From contig JAGWIH010000005.1 in NCBI GenBank assembly GCA_028866355.1, positions 1-22,722 of the forward strand: 22,722 nucleotides of DNA, given 5' to 3'. This DNA is from Alphaproteobacteria bacterium (GTDB lineage: Bacteria > Pseudomonadota > Alphaproteobacteria > ATCC43930 > CGMCC-115725). This document shows positions 1 to 8,374 of this stretch, piece after piece; within the stretch, counting starts at the first letter, position 1; each line of letters begins with the position of its first letter. Both the position numbers and the translations under genes were made by a program. Under the pieces are notes generated by a model. The model made no database searches, was not told where the DNA came from, and saw only the letters and a program-made list of their open reading frames with translations.

Positions 1-731
1 TCCATCTGGTCCTGGAAGGTGTCGAGCACGGTGTGACACAGCGGACAGGGCGTGACGATGGCGGCGGCGCCGTTGTCCCGCGCCGACTTGATATGCCGGC
101 CGGTGAGCTTGATCGCGATTTTCTCCTCGTGCGCCGCGGTGTGAAAACCGCAGCACTCGGTGCGGCCGCTATAGTCGATCGACTCGCAGCCGAGAATTTC
201 GTTGATGCGCTCAATCGAGCGGGCGTTGCGCGAATCGACGAAACCGAAATGCGCTGGCGGCCGCGTGATGTGGCAGCCGTAGAACGCTGCGACGCGCAGG
301 CTGGCGAGCCGGCGCACCACCCGCGCGCGTAACCGCGCCTCACCGATATCCTCGAGCAGCACCCAAAGGAAATGGCTGACGCGCGTCGTGCCGCGATAGT
401 GCAATCCCTCTTTGGCGAGAATGGCGTTCACCGCCGCCAGACGTTCCGGCGCCTCGGTCAGAACCTTATTCACGTCGAGGAAGTTGAGCGTGCAGGTGTT
501 GCACACGGTCATCAGGGATAGGTTATTGGCTTCGGCGAGCGCCAGCAGCCGCGCGTTCAAGGCCAGGAACAGGTCCGGATCGATGGCACGCAGCTCGCGA
601 CTGCCGGTACAGCCCGCCGACGGCAGCTCGATGAGCTCGAGCCCAAGGTTGGCCGCCACGACGTGCGTCGCCGCGTTCAGCTCCTTGCAGGTGCTTTGCG
701 CCGAGCAGCCGGGATAATAGGCGAATCTCAT
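1..731 (-). CDS. CCG-domain (HdrB/SdhE-like) iron-sulfur subunit, 3' end cut by window
   Basis: This is the N-terminal 243 residues of a two-CCG-domain protein, as in heterodisulfide reductase subunit B, SdhE and the C-terminal half of thiol:fumarate reductase TfrB. It probably passes electrons between the neighbouring flavoprotein/FeS pair and a thiol, quinone or membrane partner. The second CCG motif is complete so far: C153, the pair C193-C194, then C229-P-L-C232. The first is degenerate: C9, then C41-T42 where CC is expected, then C77-N-T-C80. The ATG at 731 overlaps the TGA of the upstream FeS gene (ATGA), which suggests translational coupling. No membrane segment is visible in the part seen. 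The C-terminus lies beyond base 1, so total length is unknown. Family assignment is secure; partner and reaction are inferred. Confidence 0.88.
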   Translation of the reverse strand, partial: MRFAYYPGCSAQSTCKELNAATHVVAANLGLELIELPSAGCTGSRELRAIDPDLFLALNARLLALAEANNLSLMTVCNTCTLNFLDVNKVLTEAPERLAAVNAILAKEGLHYRGTTRVSHFLWVLLEDIGEARLRARVVRRLASLRVAAFYGCHITRPPAHFGFVDSRNARSIERINEILGCESIDYSGRTECCGFHTAAHEEKIAIKLTGRHIKSARDNGAAAIVTPCPLCHTVLDTFQDQM

Positions 732-1753
732 GGCCGCCCTCCGCGCACCGCGCCGAAGATCTGACGGATCTGCGCGATGTCCGGCAGACGAGAGCCGAAC
801 AAGGTTTTCAACGGATCGATCTTGCCGCGCCGCCACAGCTTGAGCACGCGGAACGGATGCCGCAGGGCCGCCAGACGCTGCACGCCGAGGACCAGGGCCG
901 ACGGATCGATACGGCCGCGCGCCCGAACGATTGCGAGGAAGACCCGCGCGTGCCGGCTCTTACGCGCCATGCTTTTGAAGGCGAGCGCCTTCAGCGGCTC
1001 GATCGCGCCGGTGACGATCGGAATCGACACCGGGCAGACCTCTTCGCACTTGTAACAGGACACGCAGTCGAAGACCGCGCCGCGTTCGAGCGCGATGCGG
1101 CCGCGGTCGATCCCGTCACGCGGATCGAGCGCGACGCGCGCCAGCTGCACCAGCGGCGCCGGACCGGCGAAATTCGTCTCATCGCCCAGGCCAATAACGG
1201 GACACGCGGAAAAGCAGCACATGCACGAAATGCAATCGAGCGCCTTATCGGCCGCCGCCATCGCCGGATGAGCCAGCGGTTCGGGAAAGCCGGCATAGGG
1301 TTCGCGGCGTTCGAGCCATGGCGTCAAACCGAGGACACGCCGTTCGTAACTCGACCGGTCGATTACCAGATCGCGCACGATCGGCGCGTTGCGCAACGGC
1401 TCGATCGTCATGTCGGATTCGACCGGCTCCCAGCATGCCAGGACCTCGCGGCCGTTGACGCGCACCGCACAGGTTCCGCACATGCGGTTGGCGCAAAACC
1501 AGCGGTGCGCCAAGTCGCCGCCGAGTTCCTCGCTGACGAAGGTCAGCACTTCGAGCACGCGCATCCATTTGGTGTAGGGCACGCGGTAGGTCTCGAAGCG
1601 CGGCGCGGCGTCGGCCGTTGGATCGAAACGGAACAGGCGCGCGGTGACGGTGTCGCCTTCCTTGAGGCTCGCGAGGCGCGCGGCCGGGCTGTCGCCGGTC
1701 TCGTCGCGCCCGAAATTGCGCGCGCCGCCGGGAATTTGCGGACGCTCGGCCAT
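728..1753 (-). CDS. Succinate dehydrogenase/fumarate reductase-like iron-sulfur subunit
   Basis: A 341-residue SdhB/FrdB-like electron-transfer subunit, longer than the usual ~240-260 because of about 30 extra N-terminal residues and a C-terminal tail. Ligands are visible in order. A plant-type [2Fe-2S] set is C87-x4-C92-x2-C95-x11-C107. A first ferredoxin motif is C174-x2-C177-x2-C180-x3-C184-P. A second is C230-x2-C233-x2-C236-x3-C240-P. Classical SdhB spaces its last cluster for [3Fe-4S]; here the motif is a full [4Fe-4S] type, as in non-classical (TfrB or Sulfolobus-type) enzymes. The ATG at 1753 overlaps the TAA of the flavoprotein gene (TAATG). An in-frame TTG at 1759 is a weaker alternative start. 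It should link the flavoprotein to the CCG subunit. Confidence 0.9.
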   Translation of the reverse strand: MAERPQIPGGARNFGRDETGDSPAARLASLKEGDTVTARLFRFDPTADAAPRFETYRVPYTKWMRVLEVLTFVSEELGGDLAHRWFCANRMCGTCAVRVNGREVLACWEPVESDMTIEPLRNAPIVRDLVIDRSSYERRVLGLTPWLERREPYAGFPEPLAHPAMAAADKALDCISCMCCFSACPVIGLGDETNFAGPAPLVQLARVALDPRDGIDRGRIALERGAVFDCVSCYKCEEVCPVSIPIVTGAIEPLKALAFKSMARKSRHARVFLAIVRARGRIDPSALVLGVQRLAALRHPFRVLKLWRRGKIDPLKTLFGSRLPDIAQIRQIFGAVRGGRP

Positions 1754-3474
1754 TACCAATCCACGTCGAGACTGGGCCGCCGCACGAAATCCGGCTTGAA
1801 GAAGGGAAGATCGTAAGGCTCGGTGCGAAAACCGACATCGCCGTTCGGCGTCGGCGTCAGGATGTTCTTGGTCAGCCAGTTCTCGTTGTCCATATCGGGA
1901 AAATCGGTCCGGTAGAACGGGCCGCGGCTTTCGGTGCGATGGAGCGCGCCGCGGATCGTCAACGCCGCAACCTCGAGCATGTTGACGATGTCGATCGCGT
2001 CAAGCCAGGCGTAATTGAGCCGCGGTGTCGCGTTCGCGAGCCCCATCGACGGCAGCATTTCCTCGCGCAGCCGCGTCACCGCTGCTAGCGCTTCATCCAT
2101 GCTGGCAGCGTCCTTGAAGAAACCCATCTTCTCGCCCATCAGCGTGCGCAGCGCCTTTTTGACTTGTGCCGGCGTCGCGCTGTTGCCGGACCGCGGCCGG
2201 CGCAGTCCTAATAGCCGCGCTTCCTCCGTGACGACTTTGTCCTCCGGCAACGTCGCCGGCCCGAGCCGCGATAAATCGCTCGCCACCGTCTCGGCCGCCA
2301 GCATGCCGTCGTAAGTCACCGGTGCAATCAGCCCGTTGCTGTGACCGCCGACGCCGCCCGCGACATAAAGGCCGGGCACGCGCGTCGCCATCGTCGCGGG
2401 ATCGACCACGATGCCGCCCTGGCGGTAATGCGCTGAACACGCGGCCTCCAGCGTGTCGGCGGCCACCGATTTGCCGAGCGCGGCGAAGGCCTTGGCATAA
2501 TCGGTATAGGCGGTGATGGCGTCGGGCGCGACATGGGTGAAGCCGCTGTAATAGCCGCCGTCGAACCGCGCCTTGCCGGCCAACACCTGCTTCGCCAGCC
2601 GCTTGAGCTGGATCGTGTACGGGCCCATCGCGACCGGCGCGTCGGTTTCCTGGTCGAAGAACATTTCGCCATCGCCGTTATAGAGCCGCGCCGAACGCGA
2701 CGAGCCGATGATCGGGTTGGGATAGACCTGCGTCCGCTGCCAGCACAGCGGATAGCGCACGTCGCTCGTATGCCACCACTGAATCTCGAGATTCATCAGC
2801 TCGGCGCCGGCGCGCCACGCCATGGCGATACCGTCGGCCGACATCTCGCGCGTCGCGGTCGAGCGCGGATAGAAACGGTCGGCATAACCGGTGGCGAGGA
2901 TCACCGCGCGGCTCTCGATCGCCACCACATCGCCCCGCGCCAGATCGAGCGCGACCACGCCGGCGATGGCACCGTCGGTGCCGGTGAGCAGTGCCGTCGC
3001 GGCGGTTTCCTCGAGCCAGGGAATACCGGCTTGAAGTACCTGCTTGCGCCGCAAATCCATGAACAGCACGCCGGATTCGCCTTGCGAATGCGCCGCCATG
3101 CAGCGCACCGGCCCGTCGTTGGTGACGACGTTGCCGCGATCGTCACGCCGCAGGTAGAGCCCGGCGCGCTCGAGCTCGGGATAATATTCGCGCTCGATCC
3201 ATTCGCCGGCGGCGCGCGCGTAATGTTGATCGATCAGAAAGTGATTGTGCATTCGAATCAGGAATTCGGCGGTATCGCGCGCTTGTTGCTCGGTGTTGCC
3301 CATCAATCGACCCGGCACCACCAGATTGCCGGCGAAGATCGACGCGCCACTCTTGCCGACGAGGCCCTTGCACAAAATCAGCGGCTTGACGCCGCGCCGA
3401 TGCAGCTCGAGCGCGGCGAAAGTGCCGGCCGCGCCGCCGCCGATCACTATCGCTTCGGCAACCAGCCGACGCAT
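1753..3474 (-). CDS. FAD-dependent oxidoreductase, SdhA/FrdA/AprA-like flavoprotein subunit
   Basis: A 573-residue catalytic flavoprotein of the fumarate reductase / succinate dehydrogenase / aspartate oxidase superfamily. The N-terminal dinucleotide fold carries GGGAAG at 12-17. The second FAD contact region is KSGASIFAGN at 41-50. This lacks the histidine that binds FAD covalently in SdhA/FrdA, so FAD is probably non-covalent. HSQGES (129-134) and SAHYRQGG (347-354) match positions of the substrate-binding and capping region in the family. A GLYVAGGVGG block (368-377) and a C-terminal ESRGPFYRTDFP helical-domain motif are also present. It starts 4 bases after the livF stop. The substrate may be a dicarboxylate, but several catalytic positions differ from true SdhA, so 'succinate dehydrogenase' would be an over-call. 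Confidence 0.88.
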   Translation of the reverse strand: MRRLVAEAIVIGGGAAGTFAALELHRRGVKPLILCKGLVGKSGASIFAGNLVVPGRLMGNTEQQARDTAEFLIRMHNHFLIDQHYARAAGEWIEREYYPELERAGLYLRRDDRGNVVTNDGPVRCMAAHSQGESGVLFMDLRRKQVLQAGIPWLEETAATALLTGTDGAIAGVVALDLARGDVVAIESRAVILATGYADRFYPRSTATREMSADGIAMAWRAGAELMNLEIQWWHTSDVRYPLCWQRTQVYPNPIIGSSRSARLYNGDGEMFFDQETDAPVAMGPYTIQLKRLAKQVLAGKARFDGGYYSGFTHVAPDAITAYTDYAKAFAALGKSVAADTLEAACSAHYRQGGIVVDPATMATRVPGLYVAGGVGGHSNGLIAPVTYDGMLAAETVASDLSRLGPATLPEDKVVTEEARLLGLRRPRSGNSATPAQVKKALRTLMGEKMGFFKDAASMDEALAAVTRLREEMLPSMGLANATPRLNYAWLDAIDIVNMLEVAALTIRGALHRTESRGPFYRTDFPDMDNENWLTKNILTPTPNGDVGFRTEPYDLPFFKPDFVRRPSLDVDW

Positions 3475-3478
3475 ACGT

Positions 3479-4177
3479 TCAAATCCCGAGGTGACGATGC
3501 ATGAACTCGGGGTCGTCGCGAAGGTTGCGCGGCGTCCCTTCGTAGACCACGTGGCCGTTGTTGAGGATGTAGCAGCGATGCGACAGCGACAGCGCCGCTT
3601 CGACGTTCTGCTCGACGATGACAATGGTGCGGCCTTCGTCGGCCAGGCGACGGCAAATGCCCAGCAGATCCTGGACGATCAGCGGCGCCAGCCCCTCGAA
3701 CGGCTCGTCGAGCAGGATCAGCTGCGGTTCACGCACCAGCGCCCGGGCGATCGCCAGCATCTGCTGTTCACCGCCCGACAGCTCGCGGCCGCGACTGCGC
3801 CGGCGCTCGCCGAGACGCGGAAACATGTCGTAGACGCGCTGCGGCGGCCACGGCTTCGGCTCGCTCAAGCCGGCAAGGACGAGGTTTTCCTCGACGGTCA
3901 ATCCGCCGATGATCCGGCGCTCTTCGGGCACGAGCTGCAATCCCAAGCGCGCGATCTTGTAGGGCGGCAGGCCGCCGATCGGCTGACCATTGAAGCGGAT
4001 CGAACCGGATTTGGGCGCCATCACGCCCATCATGGTCTTCAGCGTCGTTGTCTTGCCGGCGCCATTGCGACCAAGCAGCGCCACGACCTCATGCGGTTCG
4101 ATCCGCATCGACACGTCGAAGAGCGCATGCGCTTCGCCGTAATAGGTATTGATCGCTTCGATCTCAAGCAGGCTCAT
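3479..4177 (-). CDS. livF: Branched-chain-type ABC transporter ATP-binding protein LivF
   Basis: A 232-residue ATPase of the HAAT (branched-chain amino acid/amide) importer family, the usual LivF length. Walker A is GRNGAGKTT at 36-44, the signature LSGGEQQ at 133-139 and Walker B LILLDEP at 153-159, followed by IVEQN, the typical LivF switch-histidine region variant. The ATG at 4177 starts inside the end of the upstream permease-ATPase gene (14-base overlap). A longer open frame upstream to 4297 lies wholly inside that gene and shows no family similarity, so it was discarded. LivF pairs with the fused LivG domain to power uptake. The transported compound is not known. Confidence 0.93.
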   Translation of the reverse strand: MSLLEIEAINTYYGEAHALFDVSMRIEPHEVVALLGRNGAGKTTTLKTMMGVMAPKSGSIRFNGQPIGGLPPYKIARLGLQLVPEERRIIGGLTVEENLVLAGLSEPKPWPPQRVYDMFPRLGERRRSRGRELSGGEQQMLAIARALVREPQLILLDEPFEGLAPLIVQDLLGICRRLADEGRTIVIVEQNVEAALSLSHRCYILNNGHVVYEGTPRNLRDDPEFMHRHLGI

Positions 4178-6020
4178 GGGTCGCCTGATTGCCAAGATAG
4201 GCCGCACGCACGTCGGGATTGGCCTGAATGGCGTCGGGGGTGTCTTCGGCGATCTTGCGGCCGTTGAACAAAACGGTGATGCGATCGGCCAGCCCAAAGA
4301 CCACGTCCATGTCGTGCTCGACGATGACGATGGTAACGCCCGAGGCGATGCGCCGCAGCAGGCGCACCGTGTCGACGCGCTCGGCCGGGCTCATGCCGGC
4401 CGTCGGCTCGTCGAGGAGAAGAATCTGCGGCCGCGTCGCCAGCGCCAAGCCGATCTCGAGCCGCCGTTTCTCGCCATAGGCGAGCTCAGCCGCGGGCGTG
4501 CCGAGCCGTTCCTCGAGCTGCACCGACGCGGCGGCTGAATCGATGCCAGCGTTGACCGCCGTGTCGCGATCGACCGCGCGCAGCATCGACGGGTGGAACT
4601 TGCCGTAGGTGCGCGCCAGCACCGCGATCCGCAGATTGTCGCGCACCGTCAAACTCGGAAAGATCTGGTTGATCTGGAAGCTCTTCGAGATGCCGCGCTG
4701 GCAGACCAGCGTCGCGCCCAGGCCGGTAATGTCGTCGCCCTTGAATTCGATCGTGCCCGAGGTCGGCGGAATGACGTTCGCCAACATGTTGAAGAATGTC
4801 GACTTGCCGGCGCCATTGGGCCCGATGACGGCGCGGATCTCCCCTTCGCGCAGCTCGAACGAGACATCATCGACTGCGGTCAAGCCGCCGTAACGCTTGG
4901 TGAGATTGCGCGTCGCCAGCACGACGGGGCCGGTGGGCGGCGGCCGCTGGGTCGAGCGGCGCGGTTCGGGAGCGATACCTGCCGGCTCGACGCTGGCCTC
5001 GGCAGGCGCCGCTGTCGGCGCCGGGCCTGCCCACAGCCGGCGGCCCAACACGACCGCGGCGCCGCACAGGCCGCGGCGGAACACAGTCACCAGAACGACG
5101 AAGACAATACCGAGTATCATCTTCCACAACGCGCCGATGCCGGCGATGTTCTGCAACAGCGTGTAGAGATAGAGCCACACCGCCGCACCGATCAGCGGCC
5201 CAATCAGCGTGCCGGCGCCTCCGATGACCGTCTGCAGAACCAGCTGTCCCGAGGTGTCGAGATAGAAAGCGTCGGGCGGCATGTAGCCCTGCAGCAAACC
5301 GAGCATGCCACCAGCGAGACCGGCGTAAGCCGCAGCAATAACGAAGACGGTCAGCTTGTACTTCGGCACGTCATGGCCGACCGCGGCAACACGGCCGCCG
5401 TTCTCGCGGATGGCACGCAGCACCGCGCCGAAGGGCGAAGCAATCATGCGGCGGGCGAGCCAGAACCCGACGACGAAGAGCACGACGAGCAGCCAATACA
5501 AACCGGCAGGATCGTTGATGTCGAGACTGAAAATCCCGAATCCGAGGTGGGGCTCGGGGACGCCGGCGAGCCCATTTTCGCCGCCGGTCCAGCGCGCGAG
5601 CGGAGAGTAGTCGAGAAAAACAAACATCTCGCCGAAAGCGAGCGTCAGCATCGCAAAATAGATGCCGGTGCGGCGGAGCGACAGATAGCCGATGACCACG
5701 CCGATGACCGACGCCGCGACCGTGCCGACGATCAGCGCCACAACGGCGTTGCCGGTGAACGGCGCGACAAGAATGGAAGCCGTAACGAATCCACCGGCGC
5801 CATAGAATGCGGCCTGCCCGAACGACAGGAGGCCTGTGAACCCAAACAGCAAATCGAAGCCGAGACCGAACAGTCCCCAGTCGAGGATTCGGTTGGCGAT
5901 ATCGTAGGTGCCGCCGATATAAGGCAAAATCGTCGGCAGGATCACCAGCACAGCGACGAGCGCGATTTCTGGGGCAAGCCGCCGGATAAATGCCGGCGGC
6001 CGCGCGGCGGATGCACTCAT
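4164..6020 (-). CDS. Fused branched-chain-type ABC permease-ATPase (LivM-LivG)
   Basis: A 618-residue fusion. Residues about 20-315 are a LivM-type permease with many hydrophobic segments and the family block LLSFGQAAFYGAGGF (64-78). A proline/alanine-rich linker (about 330-365) leads into a complete LivG-type ATPase: Walker A GPNGAGKST at 400-408, signature-like LAYGEKRR at 513-520, Walker B ILLLDEP at 533-539, and switch histidine H569. LivG proteins typically have this degenerate signature. The ATG at 6020 overlaps the livH stop (ATGA). Two-domain LivM-LivG proteins are known, but separate genes are more common. No stop or frame break lies between the halves. Confidence 0.92.
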   Translation of the reverse strand: MSASAARPPAFIRRLAPEIALVAVLVILPTILPYIGGTYDIANRILDWGLFGLGFDLLFGFTGLLSFGQAAFYGAGGFVTASILVAPFTGNAVVALIVGTVAASVIGVVIGYLSLRRTGIYFAMLTLAFGEMFVFLDYSPLARWTGGENGLAGVPEPHLGFGIFSLDINDPAGLYWLLVVLFVVGFWLARRMIASPFGAVLRAIRENGGRVAAVGHDVPKYKLTVFVIAAAYAGLAGGMLGLLQGYMPPDAFYLDTSGQLVLQTVIGGAGTLIGPLIGAAVWLYLYTLLQNIAGIGALWKMILGIVFVVLVTVFRRGLCGAAVVLGRRLWAGPAPTAAPAEASVEPAGIAPEPRRSTQRPPPTGPVVLATRNLTKRYGGLTAVDDVSFELREGEIRAVIGPNGAGKSTFFNMLANVIPPTSGTIEFKGDDITGLGATLVCQRGISKSFQINQIFPSLTVRDNLRIAVLARTYGKFHPSMLRAVDRDTAVNAGIDSAAASVQLEERLGTPAAELAYGEKRRLEIGLALATRPQILLLDEPTAGMSPAERVDTVRLLRRIASGVTIVIVEHDMDVVFGLADRITVLFNGRKIAEDTPDAIQANPDVRAAYLGNQATHEPA

Positions 6021-6862
6021 TGCCGGCCCTCGGCGCCGAACAAACCTTGAGGCCTGAGGATCAAGACCAGCGCCATCGCCGCGAACAGCATGACCTGGGA
6101 GTAGGCAGGCTGGATCATCGCCGTGAGGGCGAGAATTTCACCGGCAATCAAGCCGCCCGCGACAGCGCCCCAGAATGAGCCGACGCCGCCGATCACGATG
6201 ACGACGAAGGACTGAACAAGGATGTCGGCGCCCATGTCCGGGCTGACGGTCGTGATCGGAGCATTGACGACGCCGGCGAACCCGGCCGCCATCGTGCCCA
6301 AACCGAACACCGTCAGGAACGTGCGCGTGACGTTGATGCCGAGAATGTTGACCATCAGCTGGTCCTCGATCCCGGCACGCACGATCAGGCCGAGCCGCGT
6401 GCGATAGAGGACAAAATAAAGCAGCGCCAGTGCCACGGCGACGATCGCCAGCACGTCGATGCGATATATCGGATAGAGCGTGACGTGCAGGTTGACGATG
6501 CCCGCGGCCCAGGACGGCGACGGCATATTCAGGTTGAGGCCGCCGAAGATGGCACGTAACCCTTCGACGAGCACGATACCGATACCGAAGGTGACGAGAA
6601 TCTGATCTTCGGCTGGTCGCTGGTAATAGAGACGTATGAGTCCGCGCTCGATGACAATGCCGACAACGAGCAGAAATGCGGCGCCGGCTGCCATAGCGGC
6701 AACAAATGAATCCGTATACTCGTAAGTGACATAGCCGGCGTAAGCGCCGAGCCCGTACAACGAGCCGTGCGCGAAATTGACCACGCCCAGCGCGCCGAAG
6801 ATGATCGTCAGCCCCATGGCGACGATCACCAACAGCGCGCCGAGCGTGAGCCCGTTGAACAC
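6017..6862 (-). CDS. livH: Branched-chain-type ABC transporter permease LivH
   Basis: A LivH-type inner-membrane permease with about eight hydrophobic segments. The N-terminal block FNGLTLGALLVIVAMGLTII is immediately recognisable, followed by GVVNFAHGSLYGLGAY. The coordinates use the first canonical start codon, GTG at 6862 (281 residues). Homologues have roughly ten residues ahead of FNG, and in this frame the sequence does continue upstream as LISWPLFFSQV. A strong Shine-Dalgarno sequence at 6898-6907 sits 6 bases before a CTG at 6892. The real start may therefore be CTG 6892 or ATT 6889. An in-frame stop at 6914-6916 sets the upstream limit. It pairs with the fused permease-ATPase downstream. 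Confidence 0.9.
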   Translation of the reverse strand: MFNGLTLGALLVIVAMGLTIIFGALGVVNFAHGSLYGLGAYAGYVTYEYTDSFVAAMAAGAAFLLVVGIVIERGLIRLYYQRPAEDQILVTFGIGIVLVEGLRAIFGGLNLNMPSPSWAAGIVNLHVTLYPIYRIDVLAIVAVALALLYFVLYRTRLGLIVRAGIEDQLMVNILGINVTRTFLTVFGLGTMAAGFAGVVNAPITTVSPDMGADILVQSFVVIVIGGVGSFWGAVAGGLIAGEILALTAMIQPAYSQVMLFAAMALVLILRPQGLFGAEGRQ

Positions 6863-6897
6863 CTGCGAGAAGAACAGCGGCCAGCTAATCAGGGTCG

Positions 6898-6907
6898 CCC
6901 TCCTCCC
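6898..6907 (-). promoter_or_regulatory. Strong Shine-Dalgarno sequence for livH
   Basis: Minus-strand GGGAGGAGGG lies between livK and livH. Its AGGAGG core is 6 bases from CTG 6892 and 9 from ATT 6889, but 36 from the first canonical start (GTG 6862). Its position argues for a non-canonical livH start. Confidence 0.6.
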
Positions 6908-6936
6908 GCACGGTCACTAATCAACCGACAGGCGCG

Positions 6937-8277
6937 TCAGGCGTTCGTCGGCATCTTGCAGCCAAGGAAATCCGGTGGCATGACCTCCGGTCCGGGCGTC
7001 AGGCCGACGATTTTGAATAAATCGTCGTCGTTGCGCATCTCGGCCTTGGTCTTGCCGACGACGACCGGCACCGCACGCACCTCCTGATGATCTTCTTTGC
7101 GGTACCAGACTTCGCCCAGCGGCATCTGCAGCTTGTGGCCGGCCTCGAGTGCGGCGATCACCTTGCGCGGATCGAAGGTCTTGGCGCGGGTCACCGCGTC
7201 TGCCCACACCATCGTCTGCGTATAGGCGATGTGCGCCGGCCAACTCGGCCGATACTTGAACTTCGCGTAGAACGTATCGACAAAGATCTTGGCCAAGGGG
7301 TTGGTCTCGGAAAGGGTCCACCAGAAATCCATGGTGCCGTAGACGCCGCCCATGATTTCGGGGCCGAGCTCCTTGCCCTGGAAGGCGGAGATGTTCGGCA
7401 CAACCATTTTCATTTTGTCGAGAATGCCGAATTGCTTCGCCTGCTTGCACGACGCGACCGCTTCGCCGCCAAACGCGACGTTGACGAAGACGTCGGCGCC
7501 GCTGTTGGCGATGTTGAGCAGGTACGAGCTGTAGTCGCTCGTCTTCGCGAACGGGTAGACCTGCGAGCCGAGCGACTTCCAGCCGAGCAACTTCTCAGTG
7601 AATTCGCCGGTCGATTGTTCGACCGAGTGCCCATAGGCATAGTCGGGCACGAGGTAGATCGCCTTCTTGTTCTTGCCGATGACCTTGCCAAGCACGGGTG
7701 CCAGCGCCCTGGCCGCCATGTAGGCCGAAGGTTGCGAGCGGAAGGCGTATTTCTGGCAATCGACGCCGGTGGTCTCGTTGGCGCCGCTGCATCCGACCAT
7801 GTTCAGCACCCGGTAGCGCTGTGCGAGCTTTTCGAGCGCGATTGCTTCGTTGCTCGCGAGACAGCCGGTGATCATAATCGCCTTGTCTTGCGTGATGTAC
7901 TCAGTCTGGAGCTGAACGGCGACGTTGGGGTTGGTCTGGGTATCGCCGTTCTTGTAGACGATCTTCTTGCCCAACACGCCCTTCTTACCCGCGAGGCTCG
8001 GCACATGGGGAACCAAGCCGGCGCCTTCGTTGAGATGTTCGAAGGCAAGCTGATAGCCCTTCAGGTTGTCCTCGCCGTCGGCCGAGTAGGGCCCCGTCAG
8101 CGGCGTCGAAACGCCAATGAAAACGCTGGATCCCTTGGCGCCTGCCGGCCAGTTGCCGATCGTTTCATCGGCCGCGAATGCATACGGCGCGCGAATCAGC
8201 GGCAAAGTACCGGCGGCCGCGGCCGCGCCTTGCAGGACGCGGCGGCGTGAAACGCGATTTTTCTTGTGTTGGGCCAC
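6937..8277 (-). CDS. livK: Periplasmic substrate-binding protein of the Liv-type importer, Tat-exported
   Basis: A 446-residue type I periplasmic binding protein (Peripla_BP_6/LivK family). The N-terminus has a twin-arginine signal, SRRRVLQG, followed by an alanine-rich hydrophobic stretch and a cleavage-like APYAFAAD. The mature part opens with the family strand IGVSTPLTGPYSADG. The GTG at 8277 was chosen because GGGAGAG lies 6 bases before it. An ATG at 8295 is in frame but has no ribosome-binding site and would place that motif inside the gene. The binding protein sets the importer's specificity. This one is longer than typical E. coli LivK (~370), as are many alphaproteobacterial members that bind organic acids, amides or aromatics. 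The ligand cannot be read from the sequence. Confidence 0.9.
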   Translation of the reverse strand: MAQHKKNRVSRRRVLQGAAAAAGTLPLIRAPYAFAADETIGNWPAGAKGSSVFIGVSTPLTGPYSADGEDNLKGYQLAFEHLNEGAGLVPHVPSLAGKKGVLGKKIVYKNGDTQTNPNVAVQLQTEYITQDKAIMITGCLASNEAIALEKLAQRYRVLNMVGCSGANETTGVDCQKYAFRSQPSAYMAARALAPVLGKVIGKNKKAIYLVPDYAYGHSVEQSTGEFTEKLLGWKSLGSQVYPFAKTSDYSSYLLNIANSGADVFVNVAFGGEAVASCKQAKQFGILDKMKMVVPNISAFQGKELGPEIMGGVYGTMDFWWTLSETNPLAKIFVDTFYAKFKYRPSWPAHIAYTQTMVWADAVTRAKTFDPRKVIAALEAGHKLQMPLGEVWYRKEDHQEVRAVPVVVGKTKAEMRNDDDLFKIVGLTPGPEVMPPDFLGCKMPTNA

Positions 8278-8314
8278 GATGCGCTCTCCCTCCATGAATT
8301 TTTGTTTATGGTGG

Positions 8315-8335
8315 CGGCCCGGCTTGCGCCGGCCG
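8315..8335 (-). other. GC-rich hairpin in the livK leader
   Basis: In the minus-strand RNA, CGGCCGGC and GCCGGGCCG pair around a GCAA tetraloop, with one bulged G. It is not followed by a U run, so it does not look like an intrinsic terminator. It lies 37 bases before the livK GTG. RNA stabilisation or processing at the transporter end of the operon is a possible role (inference). Confidence 0.4.
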
Positions 8336-8374
8336 TTTGGTGCTGTCGTCCGGGTATTTATCCGCAGGCCACGA

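Noticed and set aside
4593..6050. 485-codon plus-strand open frame opposite the fused permease-ATPase
   Set aside because: Composition is Arg/Glu/Gln-rich with no membrane or domain signals; the minus-strand protein is unambiguous.
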